11,621 nt of DNA from JBOHUX01 sp050734915. Lineage in GTDB: Bacteria > Chloroflexota > Dormibacteria > Dormibacterales > Dormibacteraceae. Shown here piece by piece: positions 11,516 through 11,621 of the stretch. Under the pieces are notes generated by a model. The model was not told where the DNA came from, did not search any database, and saw only the letters and a list, made by a program, of their open reading frames with translations. Both the position numbers and the translations under genes were made by a program. The stretch is from assembly GCA_050734915.1 (NCBI GenBank), contig JBOHUX010000065.1:1-11621 (forward strand), given 5' to 3'. The stretch's first letter is position 1, and every line of letters starts with the position of its first letter.

Positions 11516-11621
11516 GGTGGGGCTGCGCTCAGGACCAGGCTGTCGAGCGCTCCGGGCAGGGCGCTGCGGTCGCCGCCGACCTGATGCGGGGCGGGCGCCA
11601 ACCCGCCGCCGGCGAGGGACC
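11512..11621 (-). CDS. 3' end of an unidentified gene upstream of the transporter (partial)
   Basis: The frame is open from the right edge to a TGA at 11512-11514 and encodes a 35-residue tail ending DSLVLSAAPP. Thirty-one of 35 sense codons end in G or C, as in the neighbouring genes, and its stop overlaps the transporter's GTG (GTGA), a typical operon junction. The tail does not resemble the usual C-terminus of a molybdate-binding ModA protein, and I cannot name it. By position it would be the first or an earlier gene of the transporter operon, for example a binding protein or a regulator. Confidence 0.5.
   Translation of the reverse strand, partial: SLAGGGLAPAPHQVGGDRSALPGALDSLVLSAAPP

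Noticed and set aside
1..11621. CRISPR array, tRNA, insertion sequence, toxin-antitoxin or other defence island
   Set aside because: No regularly spaced repeats, tRNA-like arms, transposase or integrase motifs, terminal inverted repeats or recognisable defence effectors were seen. The HEPN protein alone does not support a defence system.

Overview
The window is very GC-rich (roughly 70% by eye), with GC-biased third codon positions, frequent GTG/TTG starts and several genes that lack a visible ribosome-binding site. It looks like chromosomal DNA of a high-GC bacterium, probably from an uncultured lineage. The best guess is an actinobacterium (Thermoleophilia-like) or a Rokubacteria/Methylomirabilota-type organism, based on general gene style, the small HEPN protein and a leaderless-type promoter. 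No rRNA, conserved marker or other decisive taxonomic signal is present. No tRNA, CRISPR array, insertion sequence or prophage gene was seen.

Layout, left to right: the tail of a possible unidentified gene (+, to 116); a small HEPN-like protein (+, 127-612) behind a leaderless-type promoter; a CDP-alcohol phosphatidyltransferase (-, 587-1213); a possible 48-codon small ORF (+, 1274-1420) whose stop overlaps the start of an AI-2E/PerM family membrane protein (+, 1417-2562); a type I-alpha-like glutamine synthetase (-, 2578-3915) preceded on its strand by a zinc-free MDR/quinone-oxidoreductase-like enzyme (-, 3992-4921); a six-helix membrane GGDEF-EAL protein (+, 5028-6824); an N-acetylmuramoyl-L-alanine amidase (-, 6834-7862) behind a stand-alone response-regulator receiver (-, 7968-8354); an ORF joining acylphosphatase to DUF72 (+, 8563-9609); a molybdate/sulfate-type ABC transporter with permease, ATPase and TOBE domain in one chain (-, 9551-11515); and the 3' end of another gene (-, from 11512) whose stop overlaps the transporter start by 4 bases.

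Transcription units alternate in direction. All four convergent junctions are very tight (26-nt overlap, 15-nt gap, 9-nt gap, 59-nt overlap), while the three divergent regions (203, 106 and 208 nt) hold the likely control sequences. The genes look like a mix of housekeeping and signalling functions: phospholipid and cell-wall metabolism, nitrogen assimilation, c-di-GMP signalling and oxyanion uptake. They do not look like one pathway or a defence/mobile island.

The points most worth a second look are: (i) the acylphosphatase-DUF72 ORF, where the normal acylphosphatase C-terminus (DFEIVL, stop) is still readable in the -1 frame, which suggests a frameshift made the fusion; (ii) the GGDEF-EAL protein, with an intact cyclase and I-site but an EAL domain lacking its key metal ligands; (iii) the single-chain ModB-ModC-TOBE transporter; and (iv) the putative small ORF coupled to the AI-2E gene.
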